From: Entonaema liquescens
Taxonomy: Eukaryota > Ascomycota > Sordariomycetes > Xylariales > Xylariaceae
Direction: 5' to 3'
NCBI GenBank assembly: GCA_902805475.1
Contig: CADCSX010000011.1
Span: 870,001 to 934,000 of the forward strand
DNA: 64,000 nt
In this document: piece by piece, positions 12,790 to 24,068 of the stretch
Numbering within the stretch: the first letter of the stretch is position 1
Layout of the letters: each line of letters starts with the position of its first letter
Notes under the pieces: model-generated
Seen by the model: only the letters and a program-made list of their open reading frames with translations
Databases searched by the model: none
Told to the model about the DNA's origin: nothing
Translations under genes and position numbers: made by a program

Positions 12790-13731
12790 ATGCCAGACTA
12801 CTACGTTGCTTCAACAGAGGCAGAAAACAAGCGCCTCGAACAGGCGTCTGCCGTGGTGAGAGCTTATATGGATGGGAATGTGTTCCTCGCCCCTATCGAC
12901 ACAGCACAGAGCAACCTTAAAGTGCTCGACAGCGCTACGAACGACGGTATGTCATTTTATTTAGGGTGCCGTCAAAGGGAAACTTGACTGAAAATGTTCA
13001 ATAGGCTTCTGGCTGTCGCAATTCCAAGCTTCCCTCAAAGACTCGGACTCAGCTACACTGATCGGGACCGATCTCCAGGATCGCTTTCCGGATCCACCGC
13101 GGCCGGGAATCAGGTTGCAGATCCAGGACATTAACAAGCCGTGGCCGGAGTCGTGGAAGTCAACATTCGACTTCGTGCACCAAGCCCTGGTGCTATTCCA
13201 GGCGGGCCCTAAGCAGCGCGAGGCAATTCACTCTCTCGGAGAGCTCGTGAAGCCCGGCGGTTGGATCGAGCTGACGGAACCTCAGTATGAAATAACTGAT
13301 GAAAACAACGGCCCGGCCTTCAAGCAATTCCTTGATATGATGGGCGAATTGTGGGCTATGAGGGGTACTAAGGTCGACTTTGCCGCCGCCTTGGAGGGTA
13401 CAGTCAAAGACGCTGGGTTTGTCGACGTCAAAAGCGTGCTGCTGCCAATTGGCATAGGTCCCAAGCATAAAAACCCGGAACTAGCCGGCGTAAGCGTGGA
13501 GAGCACCGTAGGCGGTGGTAAGAATATTACTTTGGCTGGGAAAGGTAAGCATATTCTTTAGTATTGTTGCTATAATGAAGCTGACAGAATATTCAAGCTA
13601 TTCCCGGAGGTCTCAAATCCATTTCTGCGGAGGATTTCGAGACCTGGCCCGCACGCTTTGAAGAAGAGCTGAAGACAAAAGGAGCCTATCTACCGTTAAG
13701 AGTAGTGTACGGTAGAAAACCTGAAGCCTAA
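12790..13731 (+). CDS. SAM-dependent methyltransferase (fungal tailoring type)
   Basis: Three exons (12790-12946, 13005-13544, 13598-13731) give 276 aa. Introns of 58 and 53 nt have GTATGT and GTAAGC donors. Motif I is LKVLDSATNDGFWLSQF (~49-65), a glycine-poor version of the SAM-binding loop seen in a group of fungal methyltransferases. The acidic motif after strand 2 is LIGTDLQDRF (~78-87). Next are VHQALVLF (motif-IV position) and LVKPGGWIELTEPQY (motif V/VI). The C-terminal part VDVKSVLLPIG and the final VVYGRKPEA complete the fold. Enzymes of this type often modify small metabolites, but the acceptor cannot be read from the sequence. It lies between a reductase and a Zn2Cys6 regulator, which fits a tailoring role; this is inference. 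Confidence 0.8.
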
Positions 13732-14820
13732 TCGGATACGCGGGTATTGATGCAACGTGTGGTATACTGCCAAGAGATTTGTCCGCTTCCTTAGGTAATA
13801 TAGGACTTCTTCGACATACATGGTGAGCGGTACGAGACGTAACTATTCATACCTTGAAGCATAGTTTAGATTCACTATGGGAATTACTATATCCGGCTTA
13901 GAGAAGGCAGTTGCCGTCGGGAGAATCAGAACGGGTTAACAATGGAATCAAATTGCTTACCCCTATTTTAGGAGTCTTAATAATCACCCCCTTTTTTGGG
14001 AGAACCTCGGGTTTCACATTTCCGGCGGCCGTAAGCCAGTGTCGCGCCTCAGTAGTCCCTATGATACCGACGTTGTGCCTCGGCGAAAGAGGCATTACTA
14101 ACGTCAAAAGAGTAGATGTCTAAAGCTATTTAGTGATACAAAATACAGTCGTGTCAATACAAGCTGTTGATCTTATGAAGACTTTCTATATAATATGTGA
14201 CGTTTAACAACCCGTTGTAAACAGGTATTCTTAGTTCGCACATAAATGCATAGGTACTATATATTGCAATCAATGTGCACCCTGTAATATCAGAGACTTT
14301 CAGCCTTCCGTATATTGATATATGTGGAACGTGTAAACATAGAACTCCTAGGTTTTAGTGAAATTGTGTGTTTTATTGTTGCTAGTTGCCTAATACCTTT
14401 TTCTTAAACTAAGGCTATTTGGATAAAGCGCTCGGGGGAGTTATGATTCAGTGCGACTCCTTCAGCTTCTGGATAACCGATATACAAGGTTTTTGATACA
14501 GGTATCTTTAAATCTCCGTATGTAAATTCCAATCGCAATAACCATATATAACTCCCAACCATGAGTAGTCCGATCCCCGCGTATGCTTCGATCCGAGACT
14601 TGTATAGATAATATACAATCTTTGAGATGCAATAGTATCTAGTGTAACTGCTCTAAGAATATGTATTGTCTATACCCCCATATATGATCCGCATTAACCT
14701 TAGTCCCTTCCTTTCGGCCTGAGCGCTTTTGTCCTGGCGACTAAACCATCTCTAAGGTGCCGTATCCAGCCAATAACGCCAAAAAAGACCTTTCGAACTG
14801 CGAAGCCTTGAATTGGCGTT
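13732..14820. other. Intergenic, no gene seen
   Basis: AT-rich, between the convergent 3' ends of the methyltransferase and the Zn2Cys6 regulator. The 13911-14123 patch is GC-richer but both strands are open only briefly and no domain is visible. Confidence 0.5.
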
Positions 14821-16064
14821 TTATGACAGCATATTCATCAGAGCTCCTGGCCAGTCCAACCATCGGTGCCACTTTGGGTCTAAGTGTAATCGGATGCTTT
14901 GAATCAGTAGTTGGCCAGCATTTCTTATAATCCATACGTCTCGGCACGAGTGTAACGGTATGGCGTAATATGCGAGGATTAGTAGAGCTTCCGGTTTCCT
15001 CTCCGATAGAAGTCGAAGGAAATCGGCCTCGATAATTACCGGCCACGAAATCAAGGATAAAAACGGCGTTTCTATTGAGGCACCGGTTTTCTTTGCATCG
15101 TCAGCTCTGCCTAGAAACCATTGAATCCTATCGAGTGCGTCCTTGCAAACCGTCTTTTCGATAGTGTTCAACGCTGGTGAGCTCCGGATAACATTTTCCA
15201 GCTCTGAGGTGTGAGACCCTGGACCCGCCTCCTCGAAGATCCTGGTAGCCTCTCGCAACACAAAGCCCATCTTCGACTCAAGCATTAAATACCATGCTTC
15301 TGCGGTGACGGCACGCACTCCTCGTTGCATCTGCAGATAGTGAATAAATTGATCTAGGAAGATAAATGGGTCTGTCGAGTCTGTGGTGTCGCAGAGCGTA
15401 TGTAGAGTCATAAGCCAAGTGAAGACTAGCACTTCTAAGCAGTTATCGTTAGTGACACCGGTCATCTCACGGTTGAACATGCTCAAGGCGTGAGTTTGTA
15501 AGCCGACAGCATGGTGTTTGTAGAATTGCGCTTTTCAGGCTTGAGGTGAGCTAGATGGAGTGCCGAGAAAGCCAGCATCTCGTTCATTAGAAAAGGGGAG
15601 GCCAGGGCAGCGTCAACCATCATCTTTGTAGATGCTGTCTTTTCAGGATCTTCGGACGAAGGCGGCAGGTCGAAGTTGCTGTGAAGACAGTGATTAAAGA
15701 GTTCCATGTGCGTCATGTTGACGTCCTGGATAATCGAGGGTTCACAGTTCGAACTAATAGGAGAAGACGCTTGCGAGGGCGTTGATGCATTTGATGAAGA
15801 TCGTAGGAGGCCCGGGCTTGCGGACTTTACCTGACGTCTGTACCCGGTGGGGAGAATCGGTTGCGAAGACAAAAATGAACATTCTCTTGAACTGATGGTG
15901 CAGTTCCCGCATGCCGGTCGACTCTCATCGCACTGGGATCCTAGAGTTTAGAACTAGAACGTTGATCGGGGCTAAATAATTACCTTAATATGTCGGCGTT
16001 TACACTCGAGACAACCCGCTCGAGATTTTTGATGGGATCGACGAGGCATCTTTTTACTTGTCAT
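14821..16064 (-). CDS. Zn2Cys6 transcription factor (Upc2-like C6 family), frame broken
   Basis: Exon 1 (16064-15984) and exon 2 (15932-14821), joined over a 51-nt intron, encode a binuclear zinc cluster: GCLECKRRHIKCDESRPACG followed by NC and a sixth Cys, spacing C-x2-C-x6-C-x6-C-x2-C-x6-C (~18-46). A Ser-rich linker follows. The regulatory half has the sequence order of sterol-uptake-control-type C6 regulators (ALHLAHLKPEK, then LQTHALSMFN, then RGVRAVTAEAWYL). Between LKPEK and the next conserved block the frame shifts: the first frame ends at a stop soon after, and the second block is read one base out. The shift sits at the TTTT run 15532-15535, where one extra base would restore a continuous 397-residue frame. 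No intron can explain it. It is either a young pseudogene or a base-calling error. Confidence 0.82.
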
Positions 16065-18321
16065 AGGTATAAATTTGATATAATTTCGATATAACTTGTT
16101 TGATTTCTTTGATTTCTTAAGCTTCGAAAACCCGTTCGCACTGGCTCATTACTAATTATCATATAATAGCGGTATACAGCAGAAAGGGATTTTATAAGTT
16201 GAAGAGTGTGGCGGAGTAACGTAGTAGTCGACTTATTAGTCCCATAGAGTCAGGGGTAAGTGAACGGCGCGAGCCCCACTTCGTCCTCCCGGCATCTATA
16301 CAGCTCCAAGAGGATTTCTATAGCTTAAGCAGCGCCTAAAAGCATATTCGATGGATACCTACATATCTGTGGAGTATATACTATATCTGGTATATAGAAA
16401 CCTTGACGAATTATCAATATCAACAGCTCGAACAAAAAAGGAGGAGTGTTGTAAACATGCCATGGCAACGTAAGGCCAAGCGTGGCTTTTCACTTATATC
16501 GGATAGATCGGGGCAATCGAGACACATATCGGAGGCCGAGGGTTCAAGCTGGTTTGGCCCCGCCAGCCCGGAGTAATAATCTATCCAGTGTACTGCCCCA
16601 AAGGGTTTGAGGTTATCTGGGTACCGCACAAGAATACCCTAACGACCAATATCAAAACTTAGTCGAAGACGTATATCGCTGATTATTTACTGCGAAGATA
16701 GCCATCCCTACCTATGACGACTTCGATGACTCTCAAGATACTCCGGATTATGAAGAATGCCCTCACGCCATACAGCACGAGCATACCTACTAACCTTCCA
16801 ACTCGTAGCATCGCGTGCCGAAGCATCCACTTTCCTCCCATAATACCTACTCTAGAGCGTGGTCGTGGTAATAAGGTTGGATATTATTATTTGAGCAAGG
16901 GGCCCTCCGATAACCTATGCTTCGCCGTTATCCACTTGTCCGGTCGGATCGCGCCATGAGCTCGGCCCCGCCACCCTATACACAGATGGAAGCCACTTCA
17001 CCAACCACGAAGACTCTGGTTCAAGATGTTGGTATGAATATGGGATTAGGGTTCTTCGTGTACGGTTCGGATATGGTTCGGACGGCGCGCTCTAATACAG
17101 TGTAAATCGAGGCGGCGGAGGGTGTGAGGGGTAGTACGATGAATATTTCCTGGACGACGCAAGGAGTAAGGTCGTCGGTTCGAGAGTTGGATATTGCTCA
17201 GGAAATAATAACCTGACTTCCACTTTACAGGCTGTTAGAGAAGCTACCCTTCATAAATTAGGGACGGAGTATTCTTGTTTAACCTATCGGCACCTTTGAT
17301 AGCGAATGGAAAGCAGAACTAGAGCTTCGTTTAGAATGGTCGGTATTGGTAAATGCTCGTGATAAAGGCGAAAAAAAAAGCTGGTGAAAATGACGGCTGC
17401 TGCTAGCAATGAGGCACACTGCCTTGGATAGTAGTCATCAACATATGGTTCAAGTTTAGCCATGATGGACTTTAGAAGAACATTCCTTCGAACCCAGTCG
17501 CTTTTCGCATATTCAGCATTTGCTGAATGCCTCTAATGGGCTTCTCGATATGATGATGATGAGTACGTTTACGTCTATTGGGCATGTAAGGCTATCTAGG
17601 TAGAGCTGAGAGGAGATCTAGATAGCATCACGTTCTAGCAAAGTAGCAAAGTTTCTATATAAATCTACCCGCTCTCAAAATCAGTTGCCATTTGGCTATC
17701 CGCAAGAGCCTCCCATAAAAACGGCTATACGCGTATTCTAGCTACCAACTACGGAGATTATAAGCCCTACTACGATACTATCTAGATCATATCCGCGCTA
17801 CTGCATGCCAAATTTTCGAGGTTTTGCAACGTTTTGTTACACCACGTCCTATTCTATCACAGACAAGCAAGCGTATTTTGCTATATTCAAAAGCCAACCA
17901 ATCAGAAGACGCTCTATACGAGGTTAGTTTTTCAAAGGGCTAAATGTGACCTGTCCCCCTGTTCTTGTGCCAATACTATTTTCGGCCTACCGAATATGGA
18001 ATTTATGGAACTTCCCAGCCAATCAAAACCCAAGTATTCCGAGGAAAGGACATCGGGACAAGAATGATTAGTGATTACTAGACAGCTTGGTTTGAGATAT
18101 TAACTGAAACTCGTCGCTTCAAAGTCATCACGTAAATCCTCTAGAAGGGGCACGATAAAGGACAGTCTTGATTGCGAAGCTGTACGAGGCACAAACCACG
18201 CAAACTACTGCCCTGGTCCTAAACCCTGGCTTTAACATAGCAACGACGTACAGGGTCAAAACCACCTAATCTAATTAGTTATGCGCCAATATGTGATTGA
18301 TTGCCCTCTCTGGCAGCTTGG
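16065..18321. other. Intergenic, possible decayed coding fragments only
   Basis: A Pro/Tyr-containing open stretch at 16955-17105 (MSSAPPPYTQMEATSPT...) and an acidic one around 16700-16793 look coding in composition but have no start/stop/splice model and no family I recognise. The rest is AT-rich. Confidence 0.4.
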
Positions 18322-19129
18322 TTACCATTCTGAGGTGACTTCCCCATCATACGATACCATCTTTCCACCATGCGTCGCTTTTGTAGATACCGCCAGCATG
18401 CGAATCATCCCGTCACAGGAATCATCAACACTCAGTGGGGCCTGATCGACCCCCAAGCCACGTGCGCCCGCATTCCCGAGCTCGGTCTGGGCCCAGCCGG
18501 GTCCCAGAACAAAAGCATTCAGCCAGTCGTCTTCGGCATTGATGCGGACGGTGAACCAATGTGCCGCTGCCTTCGAAGGACCGTACGCCGCGTTCGGGAT
18601 AGGGGGTTGCTTCCTGGTTTCCGACCCGTATTAGTAACCAGACATCCAGATTCATCCTGCAGAGGCGGAATTACCCTATATAACCAGCGGAGGACCCAAT
18701 AGGCGTAAAGATCGGCTCACGCTGGGATAGCTGCAGTAGCGGGCGCGTAGCTTGGTACAGATTGACTACGCCGTAGGCGTTTGCTTCAACATGAGCACGG
18801 ACATCATTAATATTAACGTCTTTGACAGCTGGCCAGACGTACGAGACGCCGGCGTTAGCGATGACAATGTCGAGATGGCCGATGCCGTGGAACTCCTGAA
18901 GAGTTTTGACAGCGTCAAAAGGATCTTGATCGACTGTAGCGTCTGCTTTAACTACAATTAGCTTACTCCCCTCCCCCTTTGGCAAATCAGCGAGTGCCAT
19001 CGACGTCGGGTGCCTCGGGTTCCGGTTAGCGGCGATTACTATGTGGTTTGGTTGGGCCAAGTAACGCTTGGCCAGGCCTTGGCCCAGACCCCGGTTAGCA
19101 CCCGAAATAAGAACAATAGTTTGTGTCAT
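18322..19129 (-). CDS. Short-chain dehydrogenase/reductase (SDR), NAD(P)-binding
   Basis: Two exons (19129-18675 and 18613-18322, 61-nt intron with GTAATT donor, CTAATA branch and CAG acceptor) give 248 aa, a normal classical-SDR length. The Rossmann opening is IVLISGANRGLGQGLAKRYL (~4-23) with the TGxxxGxG-like motif. An acidic/Asp motif lies in VVKADATVDQD, the NAG motif in LDIVIANAGVSYVWP (~88-102), and the catalytic Ser region in FTPIGSSAGYIG (~141-152). After the splice comes the YxxxK motif in AAYGPSKAAAHW (~160-171) and LGPGWAQTELG. Start placed at the Met just before TIVLISG; an ATG 24 codons upstream (19201) is in frame but adds unrelated residues. The substrate is unknown. Similar fungal SDRs occur singly or in metabolite clusters. 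Confidence 0.92.
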
Positions 19130-20714
19130 AATGGAACGATATAAAATCTTTGATAGCCTGAAGGCACAGCAAGTCAACAAATTTGGAGCAAGAGGCCTCA
19201 TTTTTAACTATATCGGCGTAGTTGGTGATATTACGGCCAAACTAACCGCCCCGGACAGAACACAGCCCGTACCGAGCAATTGCTCCTAGCAACATTATGA
19301 ATCCACAATGACGGGCTCTAATCTAATTCGGACGAATTCTTCGGGGTTTGCTTGCGTGGCGGGGAATATGATACCCCGTAGATGACAACTTTGCGCCGCA
19401 TGAAATATTTCGCATAGTAAAATACGTCATATTACCTATGGGAATCTATCGTAACATCACTGTCTTCTTTCTAGGCGGGGATAACATTATCGGGAGGTGG
19501 AACCAGAAGGCGTAGAATTAGCTTCTTTGTGCCGCCAGGAGCCGACTTGAGTACGAGAACCAATGGCTGGGTACCTACCTTCCATACCGAAAATAGTTTC
19601 TTGTTCTAGATGCCTCACGTGGGACCCTAGAACATGCGGATCTAGGACTTTACATACAAGCCAGACGGGCCATACCAGCGAGCCATAAGAATCACCTAGG
19701 CCGTAGTATCAACTTGGAATCAGGAGACTGAAGGTATGACTAGCTTCAAACTTCTACCAGAATGCTAGATGAGACATCTAGAAAAAAGAGTCTGGTCAGT
19801 ATGTAAGCCACAAGCTTCCATGATTATATCGGAGTTTACGGGATAACAAAGTTGTCCCTATATCTTCTAATCCCGCTTCGTAACGCCGGGAACGGGTTGG
19901 AGATGCAGTTTCCAATCCTGGGTAATTTCACAGCTATCCAGGGAACTCAAGTATTGAACAAGAGTAACTTTTGAGACATCTTGCAACAACTAACCTTGGA
20001 AGCGATTACGCGACATCCCATTAACCGCCAGGCATAAACCAAAAAAAAAAAAAAAGAATCTTGTCCACCTGACTAAATCGTTTAAGTTTAGAGAATCACG
20101 ATACCAAGCTCGCTACCAAACTAATATCCTCGCCCTTTTACGATTCAATCTATGACAAGCAAGATGAGATCTTAAAATAGACCAAATTTGCGTGAAATGG
20201 TCCTTTCCAAAGGTTAAAGTAATGGAGACTTTTTGGCCCATGCCCAACGGTCAATGTGATACGTAATAGAATCCCCTCAACTGTTGTAATAAGAATCGGC
20301 TTCAGGGCCATTCGACAATTTCTTAAGAGCCTAACGCAACCACGGGCGGGGGAAGTACGGGATATACACCGCTGCGCTAACCCAGAGTGTTAAAATCGGT
20401 TGATACCCTTTGATGGAAGCCATACACAGAGTGAATGTTGGGATAGTGCAATATTGATCCGGTAACACACTTGGCCCTCTGCCCTCTTACGAAGGGGCTA
20501 GGCGCCTCTTATATATTCAGAATGCCCCTGTCTGAAAGTGGATTCGAATCCTACTGGGGTAACTTTGGTCCGGTAATTATAAAGTTCTTACCTGTACCTC
20601 GAAAGAAGGATTCTAAATGAATCGATATACCCCTGTATATACCCCTGACAAAGGTTCCATTACTGTCTGCCAGGATTCTAGGTTAGACATCTAGAACAAA
20701 GAACATATTCAGTA
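19130..20714. other. Repeat-bearing intergenic stretch
   Basis: Contains copies of a short dispersed motif around TGTTCTAGATGTCTCATCTA (19601-19633 forward, 19764-19790 and 20671-20703 reversed) and a 15-A run at 20041-20055. No gene seen. Confidence 0.55.
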
Positions 20715-21025
20715 TTAGTGCTGTCTACACAAGTTCGACGTAGCACCCCCAAGGGGTGCTGCGCATTGATTAAGGAAACGGGCAAGATTCGGGATTTAAC
20801 CGAAATACTTCCGAATAAGCGTGTTTCCCACGTATTTTGATGTATCTTATAATATTTCATAAAATTTCATTATTCTTTTTCCTTTTCCAGAATTAGCAAA
20901 GGTCGGAATAACTTCTTATTAGTATTCAAAGTTTGGTACGCTATCCCTAATTACTGCCCGTTTCCTTAATCAATGCGCAGCACCCCCTTGGGGGTGCTAC
21001 GTCGAACTTGTGTAGACAGCACTAA
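20715..21025. mobile_element. Miniature inverted-repeat element (MITE), 311 bp, TA target duplication
   Basis: The ends are a ~70-bp terminal inverted repeat: 20715-20784 matches the reverse complement of 20955-21025 with only one indel (a G run of 4 against 5). Both start TTAGTGCTGTCTACACAAG. The element is flanked by TA on each side (20713-20714 and 21026-21027), as for Tc1/mariner/Fot1-type insertion. Each arm contains a further small hairpin around AGCACCCCCAAGGGGTGCT. The ~170-bp core is AT-rich with no coding frame, so it is non-autonomous. The near-perfect arms suggest recent activity. Confidence 0.88.
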
Positions 21026-21153
21026 TATGTAACTCGTAGACTTCCATAGAGGTAAATTGAGAGTTGCAAAGCAACGAAGCTATTCCCATGCTTATTGTTC
21101 CACATCGCAATTCTGTCACAAAAACGATGCCCCAATTTCTACCTACCTAGTTA

Positions 21154-21442
21154 TTAGTGCTATCTCCGGAAAACCCCCTATCTGGGTGCTGCGCAATAAT
21201 CAGGAAATCGTGCAAGACTAAAGGACAAATAAGGGGTTACCTCGACTGCAAGAAGAAAAGCAATAATGAAGCTTTATAAATATTAAAAATCCTAGAAAAT
21301 ATAAATCGAAATAGGTACTTGAGAAGCACACCTAGATGGGAGTACCTTGGAAAAGACCTTTGTCGCCGCCTGGTTCCTTACCTATTAATGCGCAGCATCC
21401 CTCTTAAGGGTGTGGTCGTCGAGTTCACAGGGACAGTGCTTA
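21154..21442. mobile_element. Second, degenerate copy of the same MITE
   Basis: Left end TTAGTGCTATCTCCGGAAAA and then TGGGTGCTGCGCAATAATCA resemble the 20715 element with many substitutions. The right part (TTAATGCGCAGCATCCC, then GTCGAGTTCACAGGGACAG) resembles its right arm. TA dinucleotides flank the outer ends (21152-21153 and 21443-21444). It lies only 128 bp from the first copy, same family but clearly older. Confidence 0.65.
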
Positions 21443-23556
21443 TAGTTACTTTACCGCTATCATTATACAAGACTTCAAGATAAAACATCCAGGTAGAATG
21501 AAACATAACTTCGGTATATATAGCTAAGGGTACCTACCCGTAACGCATGGGTGCAGAGCATCTGAACGCGTTGCTAGGTTGTATCACGTAACTTTTAGTT
21601 ATATGAGGGTTAAATTATAGGTATAGGCTTTATACCATTATGGGTCAGATTTAGACATCGTCTTCAACTAGCAATATACTCTCTTTCCGTTGTTTCTAAT
21701 ATCGTGAATCGCGTAGCCTATAATATACCCACTCAGGTAGTGTCACAAGGCGGACCAAAAGGCGAGTAACTCTAACTAAGATGGCACTAAAGCCAAAGCT
21801 ACCTACCTATACCAAACAGATTCTTCATTCTAAAAAGTCTCAAGCGGGACCCCTGGCAGCTACCAGTATTCTGATTAGGCGTATCCTATTCATAATTTGA
21901 GTATAGCTCCCCCATCAAACTTATATATTGCCAGGTATCAGAGTCTTGGGTAGTATATGAAGTGAGAGGCGTACACTTAAGAGGGCGGAGGGTATAGTTC
22001 CTAACCAGCAGTTCAGGTAGGTTAGAGCTCCCCGCAACACGCTGTTTTCCTAGCTAAGGTATATAACCTTTTGGTTTCATCTCATGGCATTTCTACAAAG
22101 ACATACGGGTTTGAAAAGTATTTATGCATTTATTCTCACGGGTTACTACACAGGTAGTGGTGCGACGAGCTCTATAGGAGAAGGAAATACACTTTGAGAA
22201 GACTGAAGGTCGTGAAAGTTTCCACGATCCTCAAGGGCAATATGCTACTTGGCTCCATGCTAGAATATGTTGAGTAGCTGCAGTGATTTACATACTTGAG
22301 CGAACTTAATTAATTCTTACATTAAAGTCTACTATTACTGACCGTTAGTTGGTTACTAGAAGCAACTCTTTTTTTTTCTTCTTTTATTTAAGAAATAAAA
22401 GTATAATTACTATATTGAAGTTGGAGATTTCTTATGTCAATCACTTCACGTTTAAATGCAACAAAAATTCAATGCCGTGTAAGCGCGGTTTGAAGTTTAA
22501 AACCTTTTGGTGTCTGGAGCGAGAAGCACGGAAACTCTAAACTTGACTACGGAAGCCTACTGACATGATATGTTGGCGATAGATATTGGAAGGTGCTGAA
22601 CGATTGGATGAGAAGATGCACAAGGTCAGTGTTGGGTAGCTATGTTGTATGCAGAAGGATAGATATTATGCATGTTGGCTAGGAGGTCTCGTATATCGGA
22701 TTACTAGACTAGGAATGGGATTGACTAGACTCCGAGCATAAGAAGCCTCCACTCTCCCCGCCTTGAGAAGGAGAGTATAAGGCAAGGTAGATCATAAAAG
22801 AACTATAGTTCTCCAATACAAGTATTCGCCCTTTTCACACCTACAGTTATATATATGTACCTATCGAATAAGCTCCTTGTTCTAGATGTCTCATCTAAAG
22901 CCCTGATACTCGGGTTTTAGGCATTCAAATTATTTCCACCGTAGTTTACCACGTAATTCCCTTCGGAATTGCTCGTTTCAGTCAGGTCTTACGTATCTAC
23001 GGGGTTGAAAGCAACCATCATACTATCATAGTAGGTACTTCCTAAGAACTTACACAAAGTCCTATATCTGGCTCTCTTGTTGATAGCAATCATACCCAGG
23101 TAGTAGTATGCTATACATCGAGGATAAGGCAGGATCAGCTACTCCTAGTAACGATCTTAGCGTTCACGGATACGAAGAGAGTCGTGCCTGATTGAGGTGA
23201 TTGGTATTATTATCTAGAAACTAGAACTTCCTCGAGAGTTCTATAGCTAGTAATAGTATGCTCATTAACTGAGCCCCTAGCTTGATAGTCGTGTCATTTA
23301 ACCGAGCTTGGTCCTACCAGGTAAGTAAGCGGTTAAAGTGTCGTCAAGACTATATGCGCAGCACCTCTTAGCAACAGTCCTAGCACTGTCTACTGAGTAC
23401 CTTTAAATATAAGCCCCTGAATCTCATTCCTAGGTATGACGAATGATAAAGCGGTCATCGCGAGTAGAATTGACCCGTATACTCAACTCCCGGAGGTGCA
23501 GACTTAAAAGCTACCGAACAATGCGTCACCTTAGAGTAATGCATGACAACCTTGTC
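21443..23556. other. AT-rich intergenic stretch with repeat fragments
   Basis: No gene seen. Contains another forward copy of the TTGTTCTAGATGTCTCATCT motif (22876-22896) and a short fragment resembling a MITE arm (GCGCAGCACCTCTTAG near 23357, then CACTGTCTAC). TACCTAGGTA-type palindromes are frequent. Confidence 0.5.
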
Positions 23557-24068
23557 CTATTTCCCTGGCCGTTGCTGCGTCTGCGATTGCTCCTTGACTG
23601 ACTCTTCGCCTAGCACCTTGCTCGCAGCCATGAATCTATCATAAGCCAAGTTAGTCACTATTCTCTTCGCATAACATCGCTAGTCACTTCCCCTTAAAAA
23701 AAACCTGGCATAGGATAAAAGCAAAACGTAAAAGGTATGAGATAAGGAGTACTCACAGTCCACCATGCCAACTTCCCAAGCCTCTCATAGCCTCGGCCTG
23801 CACACTCGTCATGCGCAAGAGGTTTTCCGTGTCCGCTAGATTTGCTGAGAGTTGCGCTAGTTGGGAGTGAAGATGCGTCTACACCCATTCCCATTCAATC
23901 AGTATCATTATTCTGTAGCAATTGCAACATAACACAACTCACCAACTGTCGGGTTTTGACTACGCTGCCGGGACCGGAGCTCTGCGGCGCCATCGAAGGT
24001 CTCGCGGCTGCGGACCCCGAGCCCTGCATGATGATCGTGCGATCTGCGTTTCCGCCTCGGGAAGCCAT
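23557..24068 (-). CDS. HSK3: DASH/Dam1 complex subunit Hsk3
   Basis: Small kinetochore protein of the DASH ring complex that couples chromosomes to spindle microtubules. Three exons: 24068-23943, 23878-23757 and 23635-23557 (introns 64 and 121 nt) give 108 aa. The Ser/Gly/Ala-rich start MASRGGNADRTIIMQG leads into the conserved core: KTRQLTHLHSQLAQLSANLA (~38-57), DTENLLRMTSVQAEAMRGLG (~58-77) and, after the last splice, FMAASKVLGEESVKE (~84-98). This core order is diagnostic of Hsk3. The start was taken at the Met before ASRGG; an in-frame ATG at 24188 would add 40 hydrophobic residues not seen in the family. The gene is easily missed because its exons are short. Confidence 0.92.

Noticed and set aside
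20520..20565. tRNA-like TTCGAATCC segment near 20540
   Set aside because: A T-arm-like sequence is present but the stem is poorly paired and no acceptor, anticodon or D arm fits around it.
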